NCBI GenBank assembly: GCA_001599915.1
Contig: BCIG01000009.1
Coordinates: forward strand, 726,668 to 790,667
DNA length: 64,000 nucleotides
Direction of reading: 5' to 3'
From: Symbiotaphrina buchneri
Taxonomy: Eukaryota; Ascomycota; Symbiotaphrinales; Symbiotaphrinaceae
Both the position numbers and the translations under genes were made by a program. The notes below the pieces were generated by a model. The model saw only the letters and a list, made by a program, of their open reading frames with translations. It ran no database searches and was not told the origin of the DNA. This document shows, piece by piece, positions 1 to 12,503 of the stretch. Numbering within the stretch: the first letter of the stretch is position 1; every line of letters begins with the position of its first letter.

Positions 1-3000
1 TTTATATGGCGCGCCCTGCGCGCTCGAAGCGCAGAACTGCTGGCAATACTCGACCGTCATGCGATATGAGGTCGTCGACGGCCCGTTGAGAGAGCGCGTG
101 AAGGGCGGGATGTCGAGGAGGTAGTCTGACCGGCAGCCCTGTGAGCGGTACCGCGGCAGGTTGGGCGATGTGGCTTCGGCGGGGGTGGTGGGTGTTGCTG
201 AGGCGGAGGCGGAAGAAGAGGATAATGATGTTGTGCTGGTTTGGAGGGTCGTTGGTATAGAAGAGAATGTAGACTCAAAACCAGATGACGTAGGTACGCT
301 TGCTGCCCCAGTCTCCGATGTAGACGACGATGTGGATGAGGCAACAGCACTGCTCCCCGCGGAGCTTGGGGCTGTCGTAGCGCTTGAACTACCTTCTAGA
401 CCACCATTCGTCGCGGTAGCAGTGCTACTGAGCGTCGTAGATAGGAAGCTCGTAGACGTCGTCGTCAGCTGTAAGTTAACGTCTACCAGAACCCTAAGAA
501 AAGCAGCGTGGCCGCTGACAGTAGTTGTGGCTTGACTGACGACTGTAGTGCCGGAGCCGTTGGATAAGCCCGCGATGGAAGTAAGCGCTGGAGTTGTTGT
601 GGGGAAGTTGGAAGTGGAGATCGACGTTGGAGGTTGACTGCTGATAGAAACGAGGGAGGACGACGATGCTAGAGCAGATGATGGTGCTGTTGCGCTACCC
701 ACATCGGACGGTGCTGCCGAGGCGGTAGAGGATATTGCCTGCAATATGTAGCCTTGAGAGCTCGATAACAACGTACCAGACGACTCGTCCGTTGTCGTTG
801 AAGTGCTCGATACCACCGAACCGGCACTCCCACCGCTCATCGCCCCAACACTTCCTGTCACCGTCCCCGCAGTTCCACTTGACACAATGCTCGTTGTAGT
901 CGTAGTAGTGGATCCGGCTGGCGAAGCTTTGACAAGGATTCTAATCACTGCCGCTTTCCCTGCAACAGAGCTTGTCATCTGTGTGACGGTGGACGTGGAT
1001 ACGGGGGAGGTCGCCGATGACTCCGTAGCTGAAGTGCTTGATATTGCCGAATTTGTACTCTCGCTGCTTGTCGTCCCGGTAGAGGCTAAGGAGCCGGATG
1101 TGCTTGACTCCACCTGCCCCGCGCTAATACTTGGTGATACGGCAGAAGTCAGACTATTGGAAGCAACCGCCGACAAGGAAGTCGACGGGTCGGTCGCTGG
1201 AGATGAGGTGGTCGATAGCGCCGAAGTCGCGGTCGCTGCGCTCGTACTACCCGCAATTCCACTCGTGCTCACGCCGGTTGCAGTCGCTACAATGCTGGTT
1301 GCAGTGGTAGTCGTCGATCCAGCGGGCGAAGCTTTAACAAGGACTCTAACCACCGCTGCTTTCCCTGCAACGGAGGTCGTCATTTGCGTAACGGTCGACG
1401 TGGATACCGGGGCGGTTGCTAACGAGCCGGTTGCTGAAGTGCTTGTTACTGCCGAACTTGTACTCTCGTTGCTGGTCATCCCGGTACCTGTCGTTCCAGA
1501 AGAGGGCGAGGAGCTCATTGTGCTCGACTCCAGTGGACTTGAGCTGAGACTTGACGGCGATGAGCTAGACGTCAGGCCATTGGAAGTACCCGTTGACAAC
1601 GCAGCTGATAACCCCGTCGTTGAAGCGCTTGATACAGCCGAACTTGTACTCTGGCCACTTCTCGTCCCGACACTTGAAGTTCCAGAAGAGGGCGAGGAGC
1701 TTAATGTGCTTGACTCCGCGGGGCCCGAGCTAAGACTTGATGATACGGCAGTAGTCATGCCATTAGAAGCAGCCGTTGACGACGTAGCGGCCGACCCCGT
1801 CATTGAAGTGCTCGATGCTGTCAAAGCCCCACTCGCGCACTTTCCCCGCTTGCAGTACCTGCACTCCCTGTTGCACTCCCTGTTGCACTCCCTGTTGCAC
1901 TTCCTGTTGCACTTCCTGTTGCACTCCCTGTCGTACTCCCTGTCACACTTCCAGTCGCAGACGCCGCCGTGCCACTTGACACAATGCTCGTTGAAGTCGT
2001 AGTAGTCGATCCCGCCGGCGAAGCCTTGACAAGGATCTTCACCACAGCTTGTCTCCCTGCAACAGACGTTGTCATCTGCGTAACTGTCGATGTCGAGACC
2101 GGGGAGGTTGCCGCCGATGTAGGACTTGTTACGCCACTGGCGGTGGGAGATGCGGTGTCGGTGGATGAGGTTCCGATGGATGAAATTCCGCTGAATGTGG
2201 TATTTGCAAAGCTCGCAGTTGGTATTGTGCTGGACGACGGAAGAGGACTGCTTGATGAGCTGGTGGAGGCGCTGACAGATGACGCGGGGGATAGACTAGC
2301 AGAAAAATCTTCTGAACCTGCCGGGGACGTTGAAGCCAAGCTGGAGGCTCCCGGTTCAAACAAGGAGGAGCTGTACAAGCTGCTTGATGCTGGAGTAGGC
2401 TGCGTGTTAGACAAGCTGCCTGATATTGACAGTGATGAACCAGCAGTACCTGTTCCTGAGGTAGTAACGCCACTAGCACCGGTGATGCTTCCACTTGCAG
2501 TATCTCCTGAGCTGCTTGCTGCAGAAGTCGGGATAGCTGTAATCGCTGAGCCGGTATTCGTGAAATTACCATTGGTAGCAGTCCCCGTCGTTTCGGAAGA
2601 CACTGTCGATGAAAGGGATGAGCTTGACGCCCCAGTCGTCCCACGCGAACCGCCAGCCTGACTTGAAACAGAACCCGATATCATAGATGCTCCAAAAGCA
2701 GTGGTGCTCCCACTGTTCATACCCGGCGCCGAGGACGGTGCGGCAACAGGCGACGAAGCCGACTCCGTGGCGTTCACACTCGCAGTATTGACAGCAGACC
2801 CCACCGCAGAGGAAGCCGCCGTCAACCCAGCCGAGCTTGACCCTACAACCCCACTCTCAGAGGTAGAGGTAGTTCCCGCTGCAGTGCTCCTCACAGACGA
2901 AGACAGGAAACTAGTCGACGTCGTCGTGCGCGTGGCCGCTGCAATGACCCGGAGCACAGCCTGGCGACCGGAAATGGTCGTGGTCATGGATGTGAGCACG

Positions 3001-5743
3001 GAGGAGCTGGCGGCTGTGGATGACGGAGTGGTTGATACAGCTGTGGCCGTTGAGGTGGGAGGGGTTGAGGTGCTGTTTAGTAGGGAGATTGTTGATGATT
3101 GTGCAGAGGAAGGAGTGGAGCTGGTGGGATTTTCTGGTGCTGTTGTTGACGGGGTGCTACTGGGTATGTTGCTGGAACTGGTAGCTGCTGTTATCGTACT
3201 TGAAGAGGAGGGGCTAGTGGAAGACCCCGCTACAGTCGTCGCCGAACTTAAGCTGATTCCAGAAGTAGGATTGCCAGTAGACGCAGACGCGATAGCACCT
3301 AATCCGGTCATCTGTGATGAAGCAGTCCCGCTGGACGAGGACTCCGATGTCATGGATGCCGGTGTCGTTGTGTTATTAGCTGAGTTGGTATCGCTGGCTG
3401 TGGCGGAAGCAGCAAGAGAAGATAAAGTACCACTCGTAAAGAGCGCGGCCGTGCTGGATGCGGATACGGTGCTGTTGGAAGATGATGCAGCATTGTCAGT
3501 TGATGTTCCTGAGGGGGTTGATGAGCCAGAAGTATCATTCGCAATGGCAGATGTTGGCAGAGCTGTAGCTGCAGACTCCGCGGCAGATGTTGCAGTCGTA
3601 TTGGATCCAGATGAACTGGTTGATCCGCTAGCACTAGTATCTGCGGACAAACTGATGTACGAAGCAGCAGGAACAGTGACATCGCCCGGGGATGCAGAAG
3701 TGGTGTTACCACTTGCGGAGGGCTGTGAGGATATGGCTGTCGAGCCGCCTGTTGCGGAACCCGTTGTATTAGCTACAGCACCCGATGAAGGTACTGAAGT
3801 CATATCTGCAGCTTCGGAAGATGTGGTAATATACGCTGCAGCAGGCGCTGTGGCGTTGTTTGAGACTGGGTTCATTGACGTTGTGTTTCCAGGTGCGCCC
3901 AGCAATGTCGGAGAAGACGAGTCGCTAGCAGAGAGTGCTGCTGTGGCATTTGGCGCAAGAGTAGCCTGCGCAGTGCTATCCGCTGTCGAAGTGCTGTTGG
4001 CAAGGCCGCCGAGTCCGCTCGCTGTCGTCGTCCCTGCCGCTGTGTCTGCACTACTCCCTGGGGCTGTGGTCGACTCCGAAAACGCTGTCGATGATGGCAT
4101 CGATGAGCTCGCCGTCGAAGTAGAATTCAGATCCGGACATGTCTCGGCGGGCACCAAGCTCAAGACCGCCGCCGTACAGCCATCGGGCAGATCCCCCGAA
4201 AACACAGCAATAAGCGTGCGATTCGCATACCTACAGAAGCTCGCCTGCCCATCGTCGAACGTCTCATTATACCAATTAAGCTGGTCATCGCTAACCCCAA
4301 ACGTGGTGTCGATGGATCCCACAGTGGTGCTGGGGAGGAATAACTGGTTGGCCACGCCGGGGTCGGTGGAGTAGACGGCGTCGCCTTCGCTGAGGACCCC
4401 GTCGGAGAGACTTACGAGGGTGGCGGCGGTGCAGTTGGTTGTTGTGCTGCTGTTGGACGCGACGTAGCGGACTGTGCTGTCCGAGGAGGTATCGGCGGTA
4501 CTGGAGGTGTCTTGACGCCGCCGCAGCCCGCTGAGGATAATGGCTGTGACGAGGTATTGCGATGGCAGCGCAGTGTCGGCGATGATGGTGGACGAGGGTG
4601 ACACGACGATGTCCGTCGCGCTGCTGGATGCGAATGCTGCAGCAGAACTGATGATGGATGCTGCTTCGGCCGCAGCTTCGGAGGCCACGGCTGAAGCAAG
4701 CGCTTGGTTTGCTCCGGAGGCTTCAGCAGCTGACGTTGCCGTTGTGGCTGATGGCACTGCAGTGCTTGAAACTGCATTATTCACTTGCGAGGCCACGCTT
4801 GAGGCCAGAGCGGGCGCGATGTTCGCCAGGCTAGGTATGCCCCCAAGCGCTGTTGCAAATGCGGAGTTGAAAGCTGCTGGAAGGATATCTACGACCGTCC
4901 CTTGAACGGAGCTTACAGTATTCGCGGTATTGCCGGATTGCGTGCTGCCGCCTGACCCCGTTGTACCGGAGGAGAACTCATTGGCAAATGCAGAAGATAT
5001 TGCCGCTCCCATCGCTGATGCAATACTTGCTGCGTCATCTTCAGATATAGCTGGGTCTCCGCCCGCAGTGGTCGAATAAGCCCGTGATATCACGGCTGCA
5101 ATGGAGGCCGCGGCTGCCGCTGCAGCGTTTGCGATACCAGCTAGTATATCATCAGTGACAGTGGAAGCACCTGCATTCGACGTGGCTGTCGCAGTAGGGA
5201 AAAGGACCGCAATTTCAGCAAATACCTGGGCTATCTCTGCAGAGATGGCAGCCTCAAGACCAGCCGGAATATTTGCAGACGTTGTTGTGGTTGGGTTCGC
5301 TGTAGTCGAGGGTTGATCTGCGGATATGCCGTATGGAAGGGAGACAGTGGTAGCAGGTTGAACACTTCATCATATCAACACTGATACATCCCTCGGCTGG
5401 GGTTATAATCTTACCTCGTTGCAAAAGCCTCGGTGGTGGTAACAGTCGAGGTCTGTCTCTGGGTTGCAGTTCCCAAGGTTGTTACACTGACATAGACAGG
5501 AGCATTGGTGATAGACAGAGTAACCCCGGCGTCAACAAAGGTGCCATTCTGCTCAAACACCTGGTCGATAACAAGCGGGAAATTGACAGTGGTCTCCGTC
5601 ACATAGACTTGTATCAAACTCGAAGGACCACTGCATGATCCTAGCTCAGCTCGTGAGTCAAGCTCTGAAGCACAACAGTCTATAGCAAACAAGCACAGGG
5701 CGAAGGCAGCCCACAGGGCAAGCATGGTGGCTTGATGGCGCAA
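1..5743 (-). CDS. Giant Ser/Thr-rich cell-wall protein, 3' end beyond window (partial)
   Basis: Starts at ATG 5743 with a secretion signal (hydrophobic core LALWAAFALCLFAI); a 50-nt GTAAG...AAG intron at 5414-5365 keeps frame. About 1,880 residues lie in the window, mostly Ser/Thr/Ala. An Ala-rich stretch (about 5310-4600) precedes a compact Cys-containing segment (about 4510-4130, including ASFCRYANRTL and DLPDGCTAAV) that resembles a domain common in fungal wall proteins, DUF7908 as I recall. A module of about 30 residues (TQMTTSVAGRQAVVKILVKA type) recurs near 2970, 2060, 1380, 980 and 520. The frame changes near 1857-1817; a 41-nt GTACTG...GACAG intron would restore it exactly, otherwise it is an indel. 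From about 160 to 1 the protein turns Cys-rich (SQGCRSDY, MTVEYCQQFCA), as at the start of a WSC carbohydrate-binding domain. Likely a wall-anchored adhesin or stress sensor; function unproven. Confidence 0.8.
1857..1966 (-). repeat. In-frame 12-bp tandem repeat encoding Gly-Ser-Ala-Thr units
   Basis: About eight imperfect copies of a 12-bp unit (ttgcactccctg on the plus strand) lie inside the wall-protein gene and translate as GSAT/GSVT/GSTT units. Such coding minisatellites change length by slippage. The downstream change of frame lies right at the edge of this array. Confidence 0.9.
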
Positions 5744-6873
5744 TGCTTCGTGGAGTCATGGAGCATGGAGGCGTTCTGTGGCTTGCACTCAGACGGGGTG
5801 CACATTCCGGCATTGCAGTATGCTTCTATCAAATAGAGCACAACACACGCGCGATCCACCTCGTCATGGACATTGCATCACCAGCGTCCATCAAGCTTTC
5901 AACGACAAGCCAGCCAAGCAAAGTCAAACAGAGCCTATGCATCCAATCTTGGGACGGATTCAGAGTAAACGCGCCGTCTCAGGGTCCCGTCACATCACGT
6001 CATTTCCCCATAAACTCTCCCCATCACCCATAATACCCATGCACCCAAGAAGGGTGAAATTCTGCGACGGGAGATAGTCTCATGGAATAAACTCCGAACC
6101 GATCTCGAAGCGTGTCAACGCCTAACCATGCGCGGCCGATCGGCAGCCATCAATTCCCCGAACCGGGCACCGCAGACCCGGTTACACACCCCTGCAACGG
6201 CCGCCGTGGCTAAACTTAGAGTTCGGGAGCTCTTGTGGCGTCTTATGCTTACCCACGAGAGGAAGAGTTGTTTTCTTGGGATGGGGTTGATCGTTGCTTG
6301 ATTTGGAAGAGGAGGGGACTGCAGGTTGGTGCGTGCGGACGCTGTGGGGGAGGTTTTGGTGGGTGACATTCCTGACGTTACCGCATCCGGGGAACTTTGA
6401 ATTAAGCTTGTTTAAATTCCGCGGCGGGCGCTGGTTTTAGTGGCCATGTGATCAGATCAGGAGAAGATGGGATTTCAATTGGGTGCAGCGTGCCGATGAG
6501 AATTAGATGTGGTGAGAATATGCGAGGAGATGCTATTTGTAGGAAATGGGTTTTGTTGTGCCTCCTCGCAACTCCGTATCTAACCCCGAGCCAGCGCCGA
6601 AGAAATATCATAAGTATGGCTTTTATTTAAAGACTCATTAAAATCATTAAAACCATATTTTAATTTAGTACATCGTGTCAAATCCACAACCCTAGGCAAC
6701 GGTGCAACCAGTCAGTGCCTACGCTTTCCACCCTACGCATGACTATACGGAATATGCATTTAACTGTGTAAATTGATTGCTCGTATCAACTGCCAATACT
6801 TTTCAAGTGCAAGATAAAGAACCCCGCCGTCGTTGCGTACTAGACATAGAACATCTTTTACCAAAGAAGAATT
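5744..6873. other. Intergenic: upstream of the wall protein, downstream of the transporter
   Basis: No convincing gene is seen; open frames here are short and of mixed composition. The part next to 5743 should hold the promoter of the minus-strand wall-protein gene. An AT-rich stretch at about 6600-6670 has no recognised structure. Confidence 0.5.
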
Positions 6874-8872
6874 TCAGACTAGTATGGTTGCGTTCTCAAT
6901 ATGCGTACCCTTTCCCTCATCCGGATCCTTGACATCTGTATTGGTAGTCTCAATGATGCCCTGCTCGATCTCATGCAGCCTCGCACCAATCCCTCTGGTC
7001 TTCGCGTGCCGGAACTGCCACGCATGCAGCTTCTGCCCAAACAACTCGTCCACTTCTTCCAGACTCCGCCCCTTAAGTTCCGGCATGGCAAAGAACGAGA
7101 AGAAGATGGCGATGATCGAGCAGCCCATCCAGATGTACGCAGTTCTTGCACCGAGCTGGATCTGGGGACCACTCTGGATGTAGGGCGTGAAAAACGTGAC
7201 CAGAAACGCGGACAGAACATCGCATGCGGTCCCGACGGCCATCACTACTTTCGTTAGCTTGAGGATATCTATGCATAGGCATGGAGCAGATATACTCTTC
7301 TTTCGCATCACTGTGCCTCCGAGCTCGGCACCGATGGTATAACACTGCCTTGCATCAGCACTGCTCAACCAATAACCCTCATTTTGGACAAGACACCTAC
7401 CTGACTCGAGATACCAAGTTTCGCTGAGAAGTTGATCATGATGATGGAAGCAATGACTGTATTTTTCTGTATCACGGTCGGAGCCTTGAGGGGCCCCAGG
7501 GTCGCGACGAGGCAGTTAAAGATGGTGGTGAGGCACATGCTCATCACGCAGAGGGGGACACGGCCGATTCTGTCGTTGGTGAAGATTGCAATAACACATG
7601 CGACAAAGCCGGCAAGTGTGACGATGATGGTGTACGTAAAGGTCATGGCACCAATGCCGATTGACTTGTAGAATCTGCCGGGGTCAATTAGTGTTGGGTC
7701 ATAACTTTCCTATGCGTTATAGAGACTCACGTGGGACCATACGAGTTAACGAATTGTTGGCCTGTGATCCTCATCGTCAGTCGTTGTGGATGGATGAGCT
7801 GGAGAAGGTAAGATTGTCGACCCACCAGTAACTTCATTAAAGAAAAAGCAAAACCCAGTGATCTTCAATACCAGTAAGTAACAATTCATACACTCCTGGC
7901 AATGGAGCAGAGAGTCGAGGAGACTTACGATGGCACGTTGGAAGTATGTCCACTTAAGGAGTCCTTTCCAGGATGACGTGTTTGCATGAGCCTCCTTATT
8001 AGCCTGATCGATGGCTTTGATCTCCATCACAGTGATGCCGGCATCCACGTCTCCACTAGGTCGAATCTTGTTAAGGTTCTTCAGGGCCTCATCTTCACGT
8101 CCATGTAGCAGGAGCCAGCGGGGAGACTCGACACAGAACGGGACAAGGACCAGGAGCATGCCAGCGGGAATGAGTTGCATCGCCGTGGGCACGAGCCAAC
8201 CCACTGCAGCGGTCTCGGTCGCGTATCGCCGAGTAACGGCCGAGGCCCAGATGGCACCGATATGCACGAAGACCTGAATGGACCCGGAGAAGAAACCTCG
8301 GATCTCCGCCGGTGCCAGCTCCGCCTGGTACGCAGGCACAATGTTCTCGACGATGCCGACTGCAAGATAGGCAAATACCCGACCGACAGAGAATTGCTGC
8401 CAAGACTTCGCCGTCATCTCGACTGGTTTCGCGTCAGTGTGAGCGCGCGTTAGGGTAAGGATCTATCCTTGAGAGTTTTGACTTACTGATCAGAGCGATG
8501 ATCTGAATGAAAACGACGAGTAATGCCGTTTTCTTGTACCCCAGTCGCTCCAGGATTGGCTCAAAGATCAGTGTGCCGGTGAGTTTCCCTGGCCAGACGA
8601 CCGAGTTCATGATGGATTTGCGCTGCGTGCTCAGCGCATACGTGCCATCCTTCTGACGCTGGCCAAACTGGGATAGCCAGGATGGCAGGGCCTGCAACGA
8701 CCCAAACGAGGACACGTCTCTGGGAAACAGTGGGATGAGCCGCGAACAAGAGGAGGGTGTGTGATGGGGGAACCTACAAGCCATAGAGCAAGTTCCCGCA
8801 ACTAAAGACGGCGCAGCAAAACGTCATGTAAACGGTAGCACTGCGCCATTTCGATTTGTACCCGGCGAACAT
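6874..8872 (-). CDS. MFS sugar transporter, alpha-glucoside permease type
   Basis: Plasma-membrane sugar:H+ symporter of the MFS sugar porter family. Exon 1 (8872-8778) reads MFAGYKSKWRSATVYM. Exon 2 (8719-8487) gives SLQALPSWLSQFG and ends ..QIIALI; exon 3 starts at 8422 and the join reads IIEMTAKSWQQFSVGRV. The sugar-porter motif appears as VESPRWLLL, and the C-terminal signature PELKGRSLEEVDELF is intact before the stop at 6874. At least six short introns are needed (for example around 7935-7870, 7735-7680, 7400-7367 and 7275-7225); the inner boundaries are approximate. MAL-type transporters carry maltose-like alpha-glucosides, but sequence alone does not fix the substrate. It has no clear enzyme partner next to it. 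Confidence 0.88.
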
Positions 8873-8940
8873 GGCTTCTTGACGATCCAGGGGGTTGTGA
8901 ACGAGAAGGAAGAGATGAATGATTCCGGGTGCGGTGCTGC

Positions 8941-8960
8941 GGGGGGGGGGGGGGGGGGGG
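8941..8960. repeat. G20 homopolymer
   Basis: Twenty consecutive G on the plus strand (C20 on the coding strand of the transporter), 69 bp upstream of its start codon. It probably lies in the 5' UTR or core promoter. Runs like this are unstable and often mis-sized in assemblies. Confidence 0.95.
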
Positions 8961-10531
8961 TGGATCCTTATGTTCTTGAGCCCGCGTTCCGTGGCCAGAG
9001 GCTCTCGGTGATGGGCAAGGGTTTTCGGTCTGCTTTCCGGTCTACGCGCGTGTAATTATACCATGTTGCGGGGTTCTCCACGGGGTAAAGGGTTGGCGGG
9101 GGACAATCGCTGCATAAGCGCGAATCCTAAATCCATCCGTTATTTGCAGGACGGGGCTTGAATCCTGGATTTAGGAAGCGGTCGGGTCGTCGGGAAACGG
9201 TCGGCTTTGCGGAGTTGGCTTGCTCAGCTGACGAGAAATAGTCGAGGCGCGAGGCGCTCGGACGGTTAGGGTTCGAAACATGCGCCGACGACTACATCCT
9301 ATTGGAGGCGTGTTCAACCTATCGAGGGATGGGCGCTCTACATCGAGCCATAATTGTCATCAGCATGGCTGGGATAGGTTATGCGGTGCTTCCGTATCAA
9401 CCGGCCCGGAAAGCACAGAAGAAGGATGCCGTCTTCCGGATAGCTCCTCCTTTCTCCACTTTGGTCGTGAAACATTGTGTTGACATCTCGGAGGGCGATG
9501 ATGGCAGCGAAGGAGAAGTGCAAGGACCAAACACAAGGGCGAGTAGCTGAGCCCCCCACATTGTGATCAGCCTTGCTGAACAGTCGAGATCGATATTGTG
9601 AATGACATAAGATGGTCTATGGAGCATAGCAAAGAATAACGCTATGGATCATATGGAGATGGAAGGTACTCTCATATATTTCAGACTTTGCTATAGTATT
9701 AATCAATCTACGCCAATATTATGACTCAAACCCTGCCAGTGGATGACCAGACACAGCAGATGCTTGTGGTCCAACTAAAGGTAAGGTATCGTTGCTGCAT
9801 CCGGCCCGCTTCCGAGTACACTGACAGGATAGCGATATTCCGACGGATGTGCGATCGGTCCGAAATGATCCAGCATTTGGAAAGAACCCTGCATCCGGTG
9901 CACAGGCTAGGACTTCACCGCTCTAACTCGTAGCTTTCCCCTTGAAGTATCAGAATTGATGACCTAGTTCCAATTCCATTAGGTGCTTGCTCGGGGTACG
10001 ATAGTTCACAGGCCACCGGCCTGCCGAAGTGGGAAAGCCGGCGCACCTTCAACTAGAGCAATGGTTCATCATCGGCGGCTGCATCGGTAGTCACTTGTCG
10101 ACAAAGACAAGCAAGATCAAAGGTACACTGCAAAGTATCTATGGTTGTTTTATGTGGCTTGATGTTCGGCATCCCGTAATTGTGTCCCCGAGTCGTCAAA
10201 CTAGGCTGGTGCGACCAATTCCGATGGTCTCCCAGTCGAATCCAACTCCCTGCGTACAATCCTGTATCATTCCGTCGCCTCAGTGAGGAAGTTGAATTAT
10301 CGTTCCTGAGTCCGCTCGACTTGAAACAAAGTCGGGCGGCGAAACCTTGAGAGCTATCATATGAACTGTCATTTGGGTTTGGTAAACGTATTATCCAGCC
10401 ATCATGAGTTGATTGGGACTGCACGGATTGATTGTAATGATTGCCTAAACTATTGGATAGAACACAGCTGGCACAATTAAACACCGGAACGAATGAATGG
10501 TCACTCATCAACAGCTTGCCAATTCCAGATA
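8961..10531. other. Intergenic, 1.6 kb with no recognised gene
   Basis: Only short open frames with no familiar motifs occur on either strand. It holds the upstream region of the sugar transporter and the 3' flank of the dioxygenase. Confidence 0.5.
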
Positions 10532-11954
10532 TCACTCTGCATCCAATGGTGCTGATGGTGGAGTGTTGTTGACCTGGATTCCCCCACGCTTCTTCTCGTT
10601 GCTGGTATCATATGGAAGTTTCCAGCCTCCCTCATTCTCAGGTACAGCCAGCCAAAGTCTCATCAGATGCCTTCTCGGAATCTCCCTGCCGCTTTCATCC
10701 ACCGATCCAGGCGGGTAGTCGGTATAAGCCGTTCTGGCATGGAAGACCTGCGGGTTGCTCAATAGCTGAATATCTCCCGGTTCGAGGATCATATGCAACG
10801 CCAGCCGTGTGCACGTCTCGTCCAGAACCTTCATGGCGTAGAGCTGCTTGTCTGACAGCGGGGGAATGACCGCATTCGGGCCCATATTGAAGCGGCCCAG
10901 TGACGTCACGTTCATGGGGTCGAACTTGGCATATGGCCGTGGGTTGCCGTCCGGGTCGTTCTCCAGGTAGAAGACGCAGCTCCGGATCCATTCCTCTTGG
11001 CCCTCGCTGGTCTCACCCTTCCGATCGAAGTACCAGTTGGGCTCTGTCAACGTCTTGACGACGTCCGGGTGCTCGCGTTGTAAGGTATTGTACACGTGAT
11101 GCATGGACACAATATCGGATTCGCCTCCTGAGAAAGCCTTTGCGATGCAAAGAAGACCCACCAGATCCGCCCCGTCGGTATGGAAAAACTGCCTGTGAAT
11201 GACGCGGTCAGCCCTAATGTTCCCGCTCTGCTGCGATATGAGATGTGCAAGATTTCTCGCAAGATTTCTCCTCTGCGGCAGAGAGCCTCATGAAAACAAG
11301 AATGGAATTACTCACTTGGCATTGGTTCGATAGATTCGGACTTTATCGGTTTTGGTAGAATCTTCTCCTAGATCTTTGACGTGACCCAGGACGTGGCCAC
11401 GGCTGTTTTGACTGACGAAATACCCCAAGTGGGTTCCAAGGCCCATGTACGCAACCGCACACTTATGCAGACTCCATTCCCGCACAGGCATGCCTTTAAG
11501 AAGGATAAATCCCTTCCCGTTGAGGAGGTCTTCGCGGACATCTTTCAGGAAAGCCTCCAGCTTTGGCAAAGGGAAGAGGGCCTGGTGTAAAGGAGCATTG
11601 TAAGCAGCTGCCTCAAGTGAAGTAAGGGAAGGCCTTTATCAATCCGCTAACCTTGCTGATGCCAGTCAATGGTGTGCCCGATGCAATGAAGGCGTCCGCC
11701 ATGTTGCTCAATTCTTCAATCTCCTCATCTGTAAAGCGATGGGTCCAGCGTTCTGGATGATCACGGTAATCCTCCGCTTTCCACACAGTAGGGCCGGTAA
11801 CCTGCTTGGGGTACTCTTCATAAGGTCGGAGAAGGCTGTAGACCGGAGGGTGCTGGCCGCTTGTTTTCAGACCATCTGGAAATACGCTCGTTTTGGGGGA
11901 CTTGGGGGCTGTCCAAGCATTGGACACTGTCTCAGTCGTGAGTCCTGGGGCCAT
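10532..11954 (-). CDS. TauD/clavaminate-synthase-like Fe(II)/2-oxoglutarate dioxygenase
   Basis: Three exons (11954-11652, 11581-11316, 11192-10532) give 409 residues. The splice into exon 3 rebuilds KQFFHTDGADLVGLLC, which holds the HxD iron-binding pair (His-Thr-Asp). The distal His is expected around QVFHARTAYTD, and the 2-oxoglutarate-binding Arg in RRHLMRLWL. The fold is TauD (PF02668) of the clavaminate-synthase-like type, probably cytosolic. Its substrate is unknown; family members hydroxylate sulfonates, carnitine precursors or secondary-metabolite intermediates. It lies divergent, 549 bp away, from an SSU1-type sulfite exporter. Taurine-type dioxygenases release sulfite, so a sulfonate substrate is an attractive but unproven idea. 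Confidence 0.88.
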
Positions 11955-12503
11955 GATTTTTGTATATATTTTATCGTCTTTGATCCGTCAAAGAAGAGTG
12001 AAGCTCGATGATGTGGAAAGACCAGAAAGCTTCGTAGTCGATATATAAATCAGTTGAGGCAGCGAAGTAGGAAGAGTACCAAGAATTGGAGGTAAGTAAA
12101 AGTTAGATAAGTATACACCGATTCAGCGATCAACTTTCCTCTATTAGTGCACTTTATCAGCTCCATTTCCCCGCGATCCCTGTGTTGTGCGGGGCTCTCC
12201 TCGGAATTGTTTTCGGCTCGTCGGATACGCCCTTCACCATCGGTCGCGATCAGATCTGGTCGTCGGATTCTGTTCGGAACATACATTATCCTCTCGGACA
12301 GACAAAGGCTTGGTATGTGACAATGTTTGCTAGACAATATTCGGAAATTGACCTTTCGAGCGAGAACGAATATAGAGGTGATCAATATGGCTATAGGAGA
12401 AGTTCTTACTCAGTTACACTTTTCCATCCTGTATAATCTCCAAAGACCACATAATTATCCAAGAACGAGATCAACTATTTGCTTTTGAACGCCAGCAGCA
12501 GTT
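11955..12503. promoter_or_regulatory. Divergent promoter between dioxygenase and sulfite exporter
   Basis: A 549-bp shared upstream region. It contains CGG-type half sites that could suit a Zn2Cys6 regulator: TCGGAATTGTTTTCGG at about 12199-12214 and TTCGGAAATTG at about 12340-12350. A regulator with two zinc clusters is encoded just beyond the exporter. Control by it is inference. Confidence 0.5.

Noticed and set aside
803-2002. Long plus-strand open frame, about 400 residues, rich in Val/Leu/Glu/Asp
   Set aside because: It is the mirror of the Ser/Thr-rich wall-protein frame on the minus strand; the recurring wall-protein unit and Cys-rich end read on the minus strand.
2701-4374. Plus-strand open frame of 557 residues
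   Set aside because: Same reason: an antisense shadow of a low-complexity coding region, with no independent motifs.
10053-10535. Minus-strand open frame of 160 residues downstream of the dioxygenase
   Set aside because: No ordered domain, motif or intron pattern; composition looks random.
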